Below, in pieces: positions 49,642 to 59,188 of a stretch of DNA of 64,000 bases. Both the position numbers and the translations under genes were made by a program. The notes beneath the pieces were generated by a model. The model did no database searches. It was not told where the DNA came from and saw only the letters and a program-made list of their open reading frames with translations. The stretch spans positions 3,680,501 through 3,744,500 of the forward strand of contig NZ_CP020700.1 of NCBI RefSeq assembly GCF_003932715.1. Reading direction: 5' to 3'. The stretch is from Streptomyces tsukubensis (lineage in GTDB: Bacteria > Actinomycetota > Actinomycetes > Streptomycetales > Streptomycetaceae). Within the stretch, counting starts at the first letter, position 1, and every line of letters starts with the position of its first letter.

Positions 49642-51327
49642 ATGACAGGCCCATCGGCATCTGCCCGGCAGTTCCGGCACCGCGCCCTGCGCGCGCTGCG
49701 TACTCTCCACGGGCGGGCCGAACCGGCCCGGCCGCGCACCCGCGCGCGGCGGCGGGGGCGCGGCGCCCGGATCCGCACCGTCACAGCCGCCCGGCGGCGA
49801 CCCGCCGCACCCTCTCTCGCCCCCGCACCCCGCCCCTGGGTCCGGGCCCTCGGGCTGGCCGTCGTCGCCGGGCTCGGGGCATGGCTCGGGCTGCTGGTCG
49901 TCGGGAGCGTGCATACGCAGGTCGGGCCGATGGAGACGAGCATGACCCTGCGGCCCGATCTGACCGGCGGAACCCGGATCAACGTCTCCCCCCTCGGCGC
50001 GCTGGAGCTGGCGTCCCACACCGCGCCCCTGCGGCTCGACGTCGACGTGGAGCAGCTCGACCCGGTCCGCTCCACTGCGCTCGTCGAGCATCCGGAGCGG
50101 CTCTCCGGTCTGGAGGACGAGGTCGCGTCCGATGTCGTCGCCGGTACGACGGAGCTGGCCGTACGGTCCTGCGCCGCCGTCGTCGCGGGTGCCACCGCCC
50201 TCGGGCTCGTTGTCTACCGCCGGCCGCGCCGGGCCCTGGCCGCCGGGGGTCTCGCGCTCGCACTGCTCGCCGCCTCCACGGCCACCGCCGCCGCGACCTG
50301 GAACCCGCGGTCCGTGCTGGAGCCGCGCTATTCGGGGCTGCTGACCAGCGCACCGTCCCTCATCGGCAACGCCCGGTCGATCGTCACCGAGTTCGACGTC
50401 TACCAGCAGGAGCTGGCCCGGCTGGTCACCAATGTCACCAAGCTGTACGACGCCACCTCGACGCTGCCCGCGTTCCGGCCGGACCCGGGCAGCATCCGGG
50501 TGCTCCACGTCTCCGACCTGCATCTCAACCCGGCCGCCTGGCACATCATCGCCTCGCTGGTGAAGCAGTACCGGATCGACGTGATCGTCGACTCGGGCGA
50601 CACCATGGACCACGGTTCGGCCGCCGAGAACGCCTTCCTGGACCCGATCCGCGATCTGGGCGCGCCCTATGTGTGGGTGCGCGGCAACCACGACTCCCGG
50701 ACCACCCAGGCCTATCTGTCGCGGATGAAGAACGTGACGGTCCTCGACGAAGGCCGGGCGGCCACGGTCGGCGGGCTGCGGATCGCGGGCACCGGGGATC
50801 CGCAGTTCACCCCGGACCGCTCGGTGGTGGCCCAGGGCGCGCCGGCGGAACGGATGGCGGGCATCCGGCTGGCGTCCGCGATCCGCGACCAGGCCCGGGC
50901 GGGCACGCCGGTGGACCTCGCGGTGGCGCACAACCCGGACGCGGCCCGGGAGACCGACGGCACGGTCCCCCTCGTACTCGCCGGGCATCTGCACCGGCGG
51001 CAGGTGGAGGTGATGAAGTTCGGCACCCGGCTGAAGGTGGAGGGGTCGACGGGCGGCGGCGGTCTGCGGGCGGTCCAGAACGAGAAGCCGGAGAAGGTCC
51101 GGGCCTCGGTGCTCTATCTGGACCGGGCGACGAAGCGGCTCCAGGCCTGGGACGAGATCACGCTCGGCGGTCTCGGACTGACGACGGCCGAGGTCGGCCG
51201 CCATCTGCCGGAGGAGAACAAGCCGGGCGCGAAACCGTCCCCCGAGCCCTTCCCCAAGGCCTCGCCGGCCACTCCGGCGGCCCCGTCCCGGGGGCCGTCC
51301 GGACCCGCTCGTTCCCCGGTGCCGTAA
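49642..51327 (+). CDS. Membrane-anchored metallophosphoesterase
   Basis: 561 residues. Basic N-terminus, a span at ~70-95, an extracytoplasmic region, a second hydrophobic pair (~175-225), then a calcineurin-like domain: VLHVSDLHLNP, VDSGDTMDHG, VRGNHDS, and LAGHLHRRQ carry the bimetal ligands. A Pro-rich tail follows. The position of the domain after two hydrophobic regions suggests an extracellular or membrane-face phosphoesterase. Substrate unknown. Confidence 0.92.
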   Translation: MTGPSASARQFRHRALRALRTLHGRAEPARPRTRARRRGRGARIRTVTAARRRPAAPSLAPAPRPWVRALGLAVVAGLGAWLGLLVVGSVHTQVGPMETSMTLRPDLTGGTRINVSPLGALELASHTAPLRLDVDVEQLDPVRSTALVEHPERLSGLEDEVASDVVAGTTELAVRSCAAVVAGATALGLVVYRRPRRALAAGGLALALLAASTATAAATWNPRSVLEPRYSGLLTSAPSLIGNARSIVTEFDVYQQELARLVTNVTKLYDATSTLPAFRPDPGSIRVLHVSDLHLNPAAWHIIASLVKQYRIDVIVDSGDTMDHGSAAENAFLDPIRDLGAPYVWVRGNHDSRTTQAYLSRMKNVTVLDEGRAATVGGLRIAGTGDPQFTPDRSVVAQGAPAERMAGIRLASAIRDQARAGTPVDLAVAHNPDAARETDGTVPLVLAGHLHRRQVEVMKFGTRLKVEGSTGGGGLRAVQNEKPEKVRASVLYLDRATKRLQAWDEITLGGLGLTTAEVGRHLPEENKPGAKPSPEPFPKASPATPAAPSRGPSGPARSPVP

Positions 51328-51407
51328 ACCGTTTTGGCGATACCTCCCGCCATCCCATATGCTTCTCACGTCCCCGAGGCGCTGCGAAGCGCCCAGGCGG
51401 GCCCTTA

Positions 51408-51480
51408 GCCCTCATCGTCTAGTGGCCCAGGACGCCGCCCTTTCAAGGCGGTAGCACGGGTTCGAATCCCGTTGGGGGCA
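51408..51480 (+). tRNA. tRNA-Glu, anticodon TTC
   Basis: 73-nt cloverleaf: acceptor GCCCTCA, anticodon loop CTTTCAA, T-arm CGGGTTCGAATCCCG, 3' strand TGGGGGC plus A. First of a three-tRNA cluster. Confidence 0.96.
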
Positions 51481-51524
51481 CGCAACACCTGTGCGAGAAT
51501 ATCGCTCGCGCAGCTGCATTACCT

Positions 51525-51599
51525 GGTCCTGTGGAGCAGTTTGGAGTGCTCGCCACCCTGTCAAGGTGGAGGCCGCGGGTTCAAATCCCGTCAGGACCG
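51525..51599 (+). tRNA. tRNA-Asp, anticodon GTC (copy 1)
   Basis: 75-nt cloverleaf: acceptor GGTCCTG/CAGGACC, anticodon loop CTGTCAA, T-arm GCGGGTTCAAATCCCGT. Identical to the copy at 58149-58223. Confidence 0.96.
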
Positions 51600-51629
51600 C
51601 TACAGCTCGTGCGAACCGCACAGTTGTTT

Positions 51630-51703
51630 GGCTGGGTAGCTCAGTTGGTACGAGCGATCGCCTGAAAAGCGATAGGTCGCCGGTTCGATCCCGGCCCCAG
51701 CCA
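51630..51703 (+). tRNA. tRNA-Phe, anticodon GAA
   Basis: 74-nt cloverleaf: acceptor GGCTGGG/CCCAGCC, anticodon loop CTGAAAA, T-arm GCCGGTTCGATCCCGGC. Last of the Glu-Asp-Phe cluster. Confidence 0.96.
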
Positions 51704-51712
51704 CAGCTTCCC

Positions 51713-51746
51713 GCTCAGGCCCCGTCCTCCAGGACGGGGCCTGAGC
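51713..51746 (+). terminator. Terminator of the Glu-Asp-Phe tRNA cluster
   Basis: 15-bp perfect stem GCTCAGGCCCCGTCC / GGACGGGGCCTGAGC, loop TCCA, then CGTTTCC. It also faces the end of the ccdA-like gene. Confidence 0.9.
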
Positions 51747-51759
51747 CGTTTCCGTACCC

Positions 51760-52614
51760 CTACACCTCCTGTGCCTCCTGCACTTCTTTTGCGCCGGGGG
51801 TACGGCGGCGGGCGGCGCGGACCGCGAGCACGGCACCGGCCACCGCCACCACCCCCACCAGCAGCACCCAGTCCGGCACGGCGGCCCCCACCTCACCGGC
51901 CCACTGCTCGGCCTCGAAGGAGCGGTCCACGGAGACCAGCCCGGGCAGGGCGGTCGCCCCGTCGAAGACCAGGAAGAGCACCCCGAGGAGCACGAAGAAC
52001 AGCCCGGAGAGCAGTGAGGTGGTGTGCAGCCGGAGCCGGCCCACCGAGAAGCCCCGGCCGCGCAGCCAGCGCCGCCGGCCCAGGTCGAAACGGTCCCAGA
52101 GCAGGGCGAGGAAGAACAGCGGTACGGCCATCCCCAGGGCGTACACGGCGAGCAGCAGCCCGCCGTAGACCGGGCTGCCGCTGAACGCGGAGACCGTGAG
52201 CACGCTGCCGAGGATCGGCCCGGCGCAGAAGCCCGCGAAGCCGTAGACCAGGCCGAGGGCGTAGACCGGGGCCGCCGTGGTGGGGCGGATCCGGCCGGAG
52301 AGCGCGGCGAGCCGGCGGGAGGCGAAGCCCAGGCCGAGGAGCTGCGCCACGCCCAGCGCGATGATCAGCCAGCCGCCGACGGCGACGAGCAGATCGCGGT
52401 TGCCGTAGAAGAAGCGGGCGGCGTACGAACCGGCGACGCCGAGCGGGACGAGGGTGGTGGCCAGTCCGGCGTAGAAGATGCCGGTACGGGCCAGCAGCCT
52501 GCCCGTCGAGTCGAGGGAGTAGGCGAAGAAGGCCGGGAGCAGCAGGGCGCTGCACGGGCTGATCAGGGCGAGCAGACCACCGAGGAAAGCGGCCAGATAG
52601 CCGATCTCGGTCAT
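51760..52614 (-). CDS. CcdA/DsbD-like cytochrome c biogenesis membrane protein
   Basis: 284 residues, about seven spans. The first span pair has LLALISPCSALLLPAFF and a later span AGFCAGPILGSVLTV; these two Cys (SPC and FCAGP) form the CcdA-type redox pair. It would carry reductant across the membrane to the DsbA-like protein upstream. The ATGA start overlaps that gene's stop, so the two form a unit. A short C-terminal cytosolic tail is Glu/Ala-rich. Confidence 0.93.
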   Translation of the reverse strand: MTEIGYLAAFLGGLLALISPCSALLLPAFFAYSLDSTGRLLARTGIFYAGLATTLVPLGVAGSYAARFFYGNRDLLVAVGGWLIIALGVAQLLGLGFASRRLAALSGRIRPTTAAPVYALGLVYGFAGFCAGPILGSVLTVSAFSGSPVYGGLLLAVYALGMAVPLFFLALLWDRFDLGRRRWLRGRGFSVGRLRLHTTSLLSGLFFVLLGVLFLVFDGATALPGLVSVDRSFEAEQWAGEVGAAVPDWVLLVGVVAVAGAVLAVRAARRRTPGAKEVQEAQEV

Positions 52615-53426
52615 GAGCCCGATCCGTCCCCCGGTCCGGCGGGGACGCCGGACTTCGCGGCTCCGGTGCCGCCCGCGGTCTTCAGGGCGGCCTCGATGGC
52701 GTCCGTGAAGGCCTGCTCGGGCTGGGCGCCCGCGATCGGGCGGCCGTTGATCAGGAAGGAGGGGGTGGAGGTGGCACCCAGGGCGTAGGCCTCGTCCTGG
52801 TCCCGCTTGACGGACTGCTTCGCCGCGTCGCTCTCCATGTCCTCGGCGAACCGGTCCGCGTCGGGCACGCCCGCCTGCTTCGCCAGCTCCTTCACCCGGT
52901 CGGCGGAGAAGCCCTTCTCCTTGGAGCCCTTGGCGTAGGCGGCGGCGTGGAACTCCCAGAACTTGCCCTGCCGGGAGGCGGCCCAGGCGCCGCGGGCGGC
53001 GTTCTCGGAGGGTTCGCCGAAGATCGGGAAGTTGCGCCATTCGATACGCAGCTTGCCCTGGTCGACGTACTTCTTGATGAGCCCGGGCTCGGTGTCGCGG
53101 GCGAACTTCCCGCAGAAACCGCACTGGAAGTCGGCGTACTCGATCATGACGACGGGCGCTGTGGCGCTGCCGATCGCGAGCCCGTCGCCGGCCTCGCGGC
53201 GGGCGAGCCGCTCCAGCTCGGGGTAGGCGCCGGTCTTCTCCTCGGCGGTCGCGGGGGCCTCACCAGGCCGGGAGGCGGTGTCGGTGGGGGCGGTGGCCTT
53301 GACCGTGGCGGCGGGGTCGTCCGGGCGGGTCGCGGTGTACGAGGCGAGGCCGAGCACCAGCGCGGCGGTCAGCACGCCCGCACCGATCAGCAGCGGCTTG
53401 CGCTGGGTGGCGGGGATCGACGGCAT
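52611..53426 (-). CDS. Membrane-anchored DsbA/thioredoxin-fold oxidoreductase
   Basis: 271 residues. One N-terminal span (LLIGAGVLTAALVLGLASY) and a thioredoxin fold with CxxC in YADFQCGFCGKFARDTEP; cis-Pro segment GATSTPSFLINGRPI. Acts on disulphides outside the membrane, coupled with the CcdA-like partner downstream. ATG at 53426 follows an AGGAG-like site. Confidence 0.94.
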   Translation of the reverse strand: MPSIPATQRKPLLIGAGVLTAALVLGLASYTATRPDDPAATVKATAPTDTASRPGEAPATAEEKTGAYPELERLARREAGDGLAIGSATAPVVMIEYADFQCGFCGKFARDTEPGLIKKYVDQGKLRIEWRNFPIFGEPSENAARGAWAASRQGKFWEFHAAAYAKGSKEKGFSADRVKELAKQAGVPDADRFAEDMESDAAKQSVKRDQDEAYALGATSTPSFLINGRPIAGAQPEQAFTDAIEAALKTAGGTGAAKSGVPAGPGDGSGS

Positions 53427-53513
53427 AGGGGAACGCTCCTGAACGAAAGACGGGAAGAATGGGGGCAAAGGCCCCGGTCAGCGACGTACCAGGGCATGAC
53501 ATGGCTTCCCGGC

Positions 53514-53942
53514 CTATACGCGCAGGATCGACCGTTCCTCCGAAGAGAGGGGTATCGGCGGCGGACGCCCGTCCGCGACCGGCCCGGCCACGGCGGCGGT
53601 GCGGCCGTGCGGAGCCGTACCGCAGTGGAGGTCGTACGAGGGTGCGGGCGGCGGCTCGTGGGACGCGGCACCGCGCGGCGGGGTGGCGGGCTGTGCGTCG
53701 CGCTCCCCGGCACCGGAGCCGTTGCCGCAGCCCGCGGCGCCCTCCGGGGCCGTCACCACGGGCCGGTCCGCGCGCTCCTGCGCCGCACCCGCGGCACCCA
53801 GAGCGGGACAGAGCACCAGCAACACGGCCGCCAGCACACCCAGCACACCGGATGCACCGCAAACACCGTGTACACCTCGCAGCGCCCCGGCCTGCCGTGG
53901 ACGCGACCGGGCACGGCCCGGGCGCAACGGCTGCGGCGGCAT
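53514..53942 (-). CDS. Small hypothetical protein with one membrane span or signal
   Basis: 142 residues. Basic N-terminus (GRARSRPRQ) followed by a hydrophobic stretch (VLGVLAAVLLVLCPALGAAGA) and a Pro/Gly/Ala-rich outside part with a few Cys. Codon bias fits this frame, and a gene is expected here by synteny as I recall it. Function unknown. Confidence 0.6.
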   Translation of the reverse strand: MPPQPLRPGRARSRPRQAGALRGVHGVCGASGVLGVLAAVLLVLCPALGAAGAAQERADRPVVTAPEGAAGCGNGSGAGERDAQPATPPRGAASHEPPPAPSYDLHCGTAPHGRTAAVAGPVADGRPPPIPLSSEERSILRV

Positions 53943-54086
53943 GGCGGCTGGTCCCCCTTGGGTCGCGTCCGGTGGCGTCCCGCCCGGCGACGGTCGTGAA
54001 CGATCACTCCATACTGCACCAAAGACCGGAAGAGCAGTGAAATGCGTTAGCCCTCCGTTTCCCGGGGGTGCGATGCTGGAGACCGT

Positions 54087-57000
54087 ATGTCTACTTCCTT
54101 CGCCGACCTTCAGACGCTGCTGGCCGGGGCCCCGCTGCGGGACGCCCACCGGCTCGGCCGCCGACTCGAAGGCGCTCGCCGCATCCGTAAGCCCGAGGCG
54201 CGGCAGGCCGTGCTGGACGAGATCGCCGCCGAGGCGGAGAAGGCGGCCGCCCGTACCGCCGCCCGCCGCGGCCGGGTGCCGGAGGTGACGTACCCGGAGC
54301 AGCTGCCCGTCAGCCGTAAACGGGACGAGATCCTGGAGGCGATACGGGACCACCAGGTCGTGATCGTCGCGGGTGAGACCGGCTCCGGCAAGACCACCCA
54401 GATCCCGAAGATCTGCCTGGAACTGGGCCGGGGCGTCCGGGGCATGATCGGCCACACCCAGCCGCGCCGGATCGCGGCCCGTACGGTCGCCGAACGCGTC
54501 GCGGAGGAGCTGCGCACCCCGCTCGGCGAGGCCGTCGGCTGGAAGGTCCGCTTCACCGACCAGGTGAACCAGGACGCGACCTTTGTGAAGCTGATGACGG
54601 ACGGCATCCTGCTCGCCGAGATCCAGACCGACCGCGAGCTGCGCGCCTACGACACGATCATCATCGACGAGGCGCACGAGCGTTCCCTCAATATCGACTT
54701 CCTTCTCGGCTATCTGGCGCAGCTGCTGCCCCGGCGGCCCGATCTGAAGGTGGTCATCACCTCCGCGACGATCGACCCCGAGAGGTTCTCCCGCCACTTC
54801 GGGGAGGCGCCGATCATCGAGGTCAGCGGGCGGACCTATCCGGTGGAGGTCCGCTACCGGCCGCTTCTGGAAGAAGATGCCGACGATGCGGCAGAGAGCG
54901 ACCGCGACCAGATCACCGCGATCTGCGAGGCCGCCGAGGAGCTGATGGCCGAGGGGAAGGGCGATATCCTCGTCTTCCTCTCCGGCGAGCGCGAGATCCG
55001 TGACACCGCGGACGCCCTCAACAAGCGGAACTACCGCTTCACCGAGGTGCTGCCGCTCTACGCCCGGCTCTCCCACGCCGAGCAGCACCGGGTCTTCCAG
55101 CCGCACACCGGCCGCAGGATCGTTCTGGCGACCAATGTCGCCGAGACCTCGCTGACCGTGCCCGGCATCAAGTACGTGATCGACCCCGGCACCGCCCGGA
55201 TCTCCCGCTACAGCCACCGCACCAAGGTCCAGCGGCTGCCGATCGAACGGATCAGCCAGGCCAGCGCCAACCAGCGCAAGGGCCGCTGCGGCCGTACCTC
55301 CGACGGTATCTGCATCCGGCTCTACTCCGAGGACGACTTCGACGCCCGGCCCGAGTTCACGGACGCCGAGATCCTCCGCACCAATCTGGCGTCGGTCATC
55401 CTCCAGATGACGGCCGCCGGACTCGGCGATATCGAGAAGTTCCCCTTCATCGACCCGCCGGACCACCGCAATATCCGCGACGGCGTGCAGCTGCTCCAGG
55501 AGCTGGGTGCCTTCGATCCGGCGCAGAAAGCCCCCAGAGGGAAAGAGGGGCAGAAGCTCACCCCCCTCGGGCGGAAGCTCTCCCAGCTCCCCGTCGACCC
55601 CCGGCTGGCCCGGATGGTCGTCGAAGCCGAGAAGAACGGCTGCGTCCGCGAGGTGATGGTGATCGCCGCCGCGCTCTCCATCCAGGACCCGCGGGAGCGC
55701 CCCGCCGACAAGCAGACCCAGGCGGACCAGCAGCACGCCCGCTTCAAGGACGAGACGTCCGACTTCCTCGCCTTCCTCAACCTCTGGCGGTACGTCCGCG
55801 AGCAGCAGAAGGAGCGCGGCTCCTCCAGCTTCCGCCGGATGTGCAAGCAGGAGTATCTGAACTTCCTGCGGATCCGCGAATGGCAGGACATCTACTCCCA
55901 GGTGCGGCAGGTCGCCAAGTCCATGGGCATCCATGTCAACGAGGAGGACGGTCCGGAGTCCGGAGTCCATGTATCGCTGCTGGCGGGGCTGCTGTCGCAT
56001 ATCGGGCTCAAGGACACCGATGCGAAGAACGAGTTCCTGGGGGCACGCGGCGCCAAGTTCGCCGTCTTCCCCGGCTCCGCGCTCTTCAAGAAGCCGCCGC
56101 GGCTGGTGATGTCCGCCGAGCTGGTGGAGACCTCCCGCCTCTGGGCCCGGGTCAACGCGAAGATCGAACCCGAGTGGGTCGAACCGCTGGCCCAGCACCT
56201 GCTGAAGCGGACGTACTCGGAACCGCACTGGGAGAAGGACCAGGCCGCGGTGATGGCGTACGAGAAGGTCACCCTGTACGGCGTGCCGATCGTCGCCCAG
56301 CGCAAGGTCAACTACGGCCGGATCGACCCCGAGACCTCCCGTGACCTTTTCCTTCGCAACGCCCTGGTGGAGGGCGACTGGCGGACCCACCACAAGTTCT
56401 TCGCCGACAACCGCCGGCTGCTGACCGAGGTCGAGGAGCTGGAGCACCGGGCCCGGCGCCGGGACATCCTCGTCGACGACGAGACCCTCTTCGACTTCTA
56501 CGACCAGCGGGTGCCCGCGCACGTCGTCTCCGGCGCGCACTTCGACTCCTGGTGGAAGCAGAAGCGCCAGGAGGAGCCCGAGCTGCTCGACTTCGAGCGC
56601 GAGATGCTCATCAACGAGAAGGCCGGCGCGGTCACCAAGGACGACTATCCGGACTCCTGGCGCCAGGGGCGGCTGAAGTTCCGCGTGACGTACCAGTTCG
56701 AGCCGGGCGCCGACGCGGACGGTGTCACCGTCCATATCCCCGTCCAGGTCCTCAACCAGGTCACCGACGAGGGCTTCGACTGGCAGATCCCCGGACTGCG
56801 CGAAGAGGTCGTCGTCGAGCTGATCCGCTCCCTGCCCAAACCGGTGCGCCGCCACTACGTGCCCGCACCGAACTACGCGAAGGCCTTCCTGGAGCGGGCC
56901 GTGCCCCTCCAGGAGCCGCTGACGGCGACCCTGGCCCGGGAGCTGAAGCAGATGGTCGGCGTCCCGGTCCACCCCGACGACTTCGACCTCTCCAAGGTCC

Positions 57001-58031
57001 CCGACCACCTCAAGATCACCTTCCGGATCGTCGACGAACGGCGCCGCAGGCTGGCCGAGGCGAAGGATCTGGAGTCCCTGCGGCTGAAGCTGCGCCCCAA
57101 GGCCCGCCAGGCCCTCTCCGAGGCCGCCGCGGGGGCCGCGGGGCCGACGGGGGAGTCCATCGAGCGCACGGGCCTCACGGACTGGACCATCGGCTCCCTG
57201 ACGAAGGTCTTCGAGACCCGGCGGGCCGGACAGCCGGTGAAGGCGTACCCCGCGCTCGTCGACGACGGCGACACCGTCTCCGTACGCCTCTTCGACACCG
57301 AGGCCGAGCAGCGGGCCGCCATGTGGCGGGGCACCCGCAGGCTCATCCTGCGCAACATTCCCGTGAACCCTGCCAAGTTCGCCTCGGACAAGCTGACCAA
57401 CCCGCAGAAGCTGGCGCTCTCCGGCAACCCCCACGGCTCCGTCCAGGCCCTCTTCGAGGACTGCGCGACCGCGGCGGCCGACAAGCTGATCGCCGACCAC
57501 GGCGGTCCCGCGTGGGACGAGGAGTCCTACCGCAAGCTGTACGACGCCGTCCGCGCCGACCTCGTCGACACCACCGTCCGCACGGTCTCCCAGGTACAGC
57601 AGGTGCTGGCCGCCTGGCAGGCCTGCGAACGGCGGCTCAAGACCACCACCAGTCCCGCGCTGGCGGCGAACACCGCGGACGTGCGCCGCCAGTTGGACAC
57701 GCTGATGCCGGCCGGATTCGTCACCCTCACCGGACTGGGCAGGCTGCCCGACCTCATGCGCTATCTGGTCGCCGCGGACCGGCGGCTGACGCAGATGCCG
57801 TCCGGGGTCCAGCGCGACACCTCGCGCATGGAGAAGGTCCAGGACATGCAGGACGAGTACGCCTGGCTGCTGGAGCAGCTCCCCCAGGGGCGGCCGGTGC
57901 CGAAGGACGTCCTCGACATCCGCTGGATGATCGAAGAGCTGCGCGTCAGCTACTTCGCGCATGCGCTGGGGACGGCGTATCCGGTGTCGGACAAGAGGAT
58001 CGTGAAGGCGATCGACGCGGCGGCGCCGTAG
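54087..58031 (+). CDS. hrpA: ATP-dependent RNA helicase HrpA (DEAH box)
   Basis: 1314 residues. DEAH core with GETGSGKTTQIPK (I), TQPRRIAA (Ia), DEAH (II), SAT (III), TNVAETSLTVPG (V) and QRKGRCGR (VI), then winged-helix, ratchet and OB-type domains and the long HrpA C-terminus (DUF3418). It acts on mRNA, and E. coli HrpA has been linked to translating-ribosome rescue. Its opposite strand also stays open for 1526 codons; that frame is an artefact of GC bias. Confidence 0.97.
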   Translation: MSTSFADLQTLLAGAPLRDAHRLGRRLEGARRIRKPEARQAVLDEIAAEAEKAAARTAARRGRVPEVTYPEQLPVSRKRDEILEAIRDHQVVIVAGETGSGKTTQIPKICLELGRGVRGMIGHTQPRRIAARTVAERVAEELRTPLGEAVGWKVRFTDQVNQDATFVKLMTDGILLAEIQTDRELRAYDTIIIDEAHERSLNIDFLLGYLAQLLPRRPDLKVVITSATIDPERFSRHFGEAPIIEVSGRTYPVEVRYRPLLEEDADDAAESDRDQITAICEAAEELMAEGKGDILVFLSGEREIRDTADALNKRNYRFTEVLPLYARLSHAEQHRVFQPHTGRRIVLATNVAETSLTVPGIKYVIDPGTARISRYSHRTKVQRLPIERISQASANQRKGRCGRTSDGICIRLYSEDDFDARPEFTDAEILRTNLASVILQMTAAGLGDIEKFPFIDPPDHRNIRDGVQLLQELGAFDPAQKAPRGKEGQKLTPLGRKLSQLPVDPRLARMVVEAEKNGCVREVMVIAAALSIQDPRERPADKQTQADQQHARFKDETSDFLAFLNLWRYVREQQKERGSSSFRRMCKQEYLNFLRIREWQDIYSQVRQVAKSMGIHVNEEDGPESGVHVSLLAGLLSHIGLKDTDAKNEFLGARGAKFAVFPGSALFKKPPRLVMSAELVETSRLWARVNAKIEPEWVEPLAQHLLKRTYSEPHWEKDQAAVMAYEKVTLYGVPIVAQRKVNYGRIDPETSRDLFLRNALVEGDWRTHHKFFADNRRLLTEVEELEHRARRRDILVDDETLFDFYDQRVPAHVVSGAHFDSWWKQKRQEEPELLDFEREMLINEKAGAVTKDDYPDSWRQGRLKFRVTYQFEPGADADGVTVHIPVQVLNQVTDEGFDWQIPGLREEVVVELIRSLPKPVRRHYVPAPNYAKAFLERAVPLQEPLTATLARELKQMVGVPVHPDDFDLSKVPDHLKITFRIVDERRRRLAEAKDLESLRLKLRPKARQALSEAAAGAAGPTGESIERTGLTDWTIGSLTKVFETRRAGQPVKAYPALVDDGDTVSVRLFDTEAEQRAAMWRGTRRLILRNIPVNPAKFASDKLTNPQKLALSGNPHGSVQALFEDCATAAADKLIADHGGPAWDEESYRKLYDAVRADLVDTTVRTVSQVQQVLAAWQACERRLKTTTSPALAANTADVRRQLDTLMPAGFVTLTGLGRLPDLMRYLVAADRRLTQMPSGVQRDTSRMEKVQDMQDEYAWLLEQLPQGRPVPKDVLDIRWMIEELRVSYFAHALGTAYPVSDKRIVKAIDAAAP

Positions 58032-58148
58032 CGGCGGGGGCCGCGGGAGCTGTGACGGTCCCGTCACCGACGGCGAGTTCGACCGGAGCGGCAAAGCTGC
58101 TGTAGAGTCTCTTCTCGCAGCCCAGCGCAGGAATCGGGCCGCGAATCT

Positions 58149-58223
58149 GGTCCTGTGGAGCAGTTTGGAGTGCTCGCCACCCTGTCAAGGTGGAGGCCGC
58201 GGGTTCAAATCCCGTCAGGACCG
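58149..58223 (+). tRNA. tRNA-Asp, anticodon GTC (copy 2)
   Basis: Identical in sequence to tRNA-Asp copy 1 at 51525-51599, with the same short upstream CTGG context. Confidence 0.96.
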
Positions 58224-58233
58224 CGTTGTTTCT

Positions 58234-58272
58234 CCGAAGGGCCCGCGCCACTTGTTGGTGCGGGCCCTTCGG
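58234..58272 (+). terminator. Terminator of tRNA-Asp copy 2
   Basis: CCGAAGGGCCCGC...CCA / TGG...GCGGGCCCTTCGG, a near-perfect 17-bp stem with a 5-nt loop. Confidence 0.9.
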
Positions 58273-58811
58273 CGTACCCGCCGCCCCCGCGCCGTTTCCA
58301 AGTCCCTTGAGTGTCGCCTGCGGCCCGCAGCGAGTTGCTCGCGCAGTTCCTCGCGCCCCTAGGTACTCGACCTGCCCGCGCCTGCTGGATTGAGCGCCTG
58401 AGGGCCGCATATCAAGGTCGGCGAGGCGAAGGTGTCAGGGGCGCTGGGGGTCCCCCCATTGCCGAAGGCATAGGTGGGGGCACCTCCCACGCCGCCAGGC
58501 GTAGGGGGAGGAACTGCGCGAGCAACCCGCCGACGGGCAGCAGTCGAACGACTCGCGGTGGAGGCACCTCCATAGGCACCCGGGGCGGCGGGCCTGCCCG
58601 CAGGGGCGGGACCTTGGTCCCGGAGGTGGGGGACCTCGGGGGCATGGCGGGGAGCGGCGGAAGATGACACGCTCGACGTTGGCAAGGGTTGCAGCATGTG
58701 ACGGGTGTCACCGTATAGGTTTTGCGTAGACAGGTTTTTAGGCCTCGTTTACAACCAACCAATTTAATATGTGCAATTGCACTGCCCCGATAACCTCCCC
58801 GCTCACCCCCC
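58273..58811. other. Gene-free region with a palindromic intergenic element and an AT-rich stretch
   Basis: 58440-58640 carries GGGGGCACCTCCC- and GTGGAGGCACCTCC-type partial palindromes of a kind common between Streptomyces genes. 58725-58790 is sharply AT-richer than anything around it (TTTAATATGTGCAATTGCA). No protein-like frame was found. Confidence 0.55.
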
Positions 58812-58849
58812 AAAAAAATCGCGCCGGACTCGGCGGAGTCCAGCGCGAT
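58812..58849 (-). terminator. Intrinsic terminator of bldC
   Basis: On the minus strand, ATCGCGC-GGACTC pairs with GAGTCC-GCGCGAT around GGCG and is followed by seven T residues. It is the most classical intrinsic terminator in the window. Confidence 0.9.
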
Positions 58850-58981
58850 CGGTGACCGACGGCCCGTTGGGGCGGGCGCCCGTCGTATGGAGCTATGGGG
58901 TGGGCTTACCGGAATGGGGGTCCCGGAACGCCCTGATCCGGAGAGGCCGCCGAGCAGTGGCCGGCCTCGCCGGGACGAGGC

Positions 58982-59188
58982 TTATGCCTCGCTGCGCTGC
59001 TGCGGAATACCCGCCAGCAGTGCGCGTACTTCCGCCTCGCGGTAGCGGCGGTGGCCGCCGAGCGTGCGGATCGACGTGAGCTTCCCTGCCTTGGCCCAGC
59101 GGGTGACCGTCTTCGGGTCCACACGGAACATCGTGGCGACCTCAGCCGGGGTCAACAGCGGCTCGGCGTCAGGGGTGCGAGCGGTCAT
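58982..59188 (-). CDS. bldC: BldC, MerR-like developmental regulator
   Basis: 68 residues, full length. LLTPAEVATMFRVDPKTVTR is the helix-turn-helix and LGGHRRYREAEVRALL the wing. BldC is a head-to-tail multimerising DNA-binding protein that holds back premature development in Streptomyces. Short N-terminus (MTARTPDAE) and C-terminus (GIPQQRSEA) match known BldC from memory. Confidence 0.98.
   Translation of the reverse strand: MTARTPDAEPLLTPAEVATMFRVDPKTVTRWAKAGKLTSIRTLGGHRRYREAEVRALLAGIPQQRSEA

Noticed and set aside
53514..58094. 1526-codon open frame on the minus strand opposite hrpA
   Set aside because: It mirrors HrpA codons, has no family motifs in its long part and is explained by GC bias. 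Only its last part (53514-53942) was kept as a possible gene.
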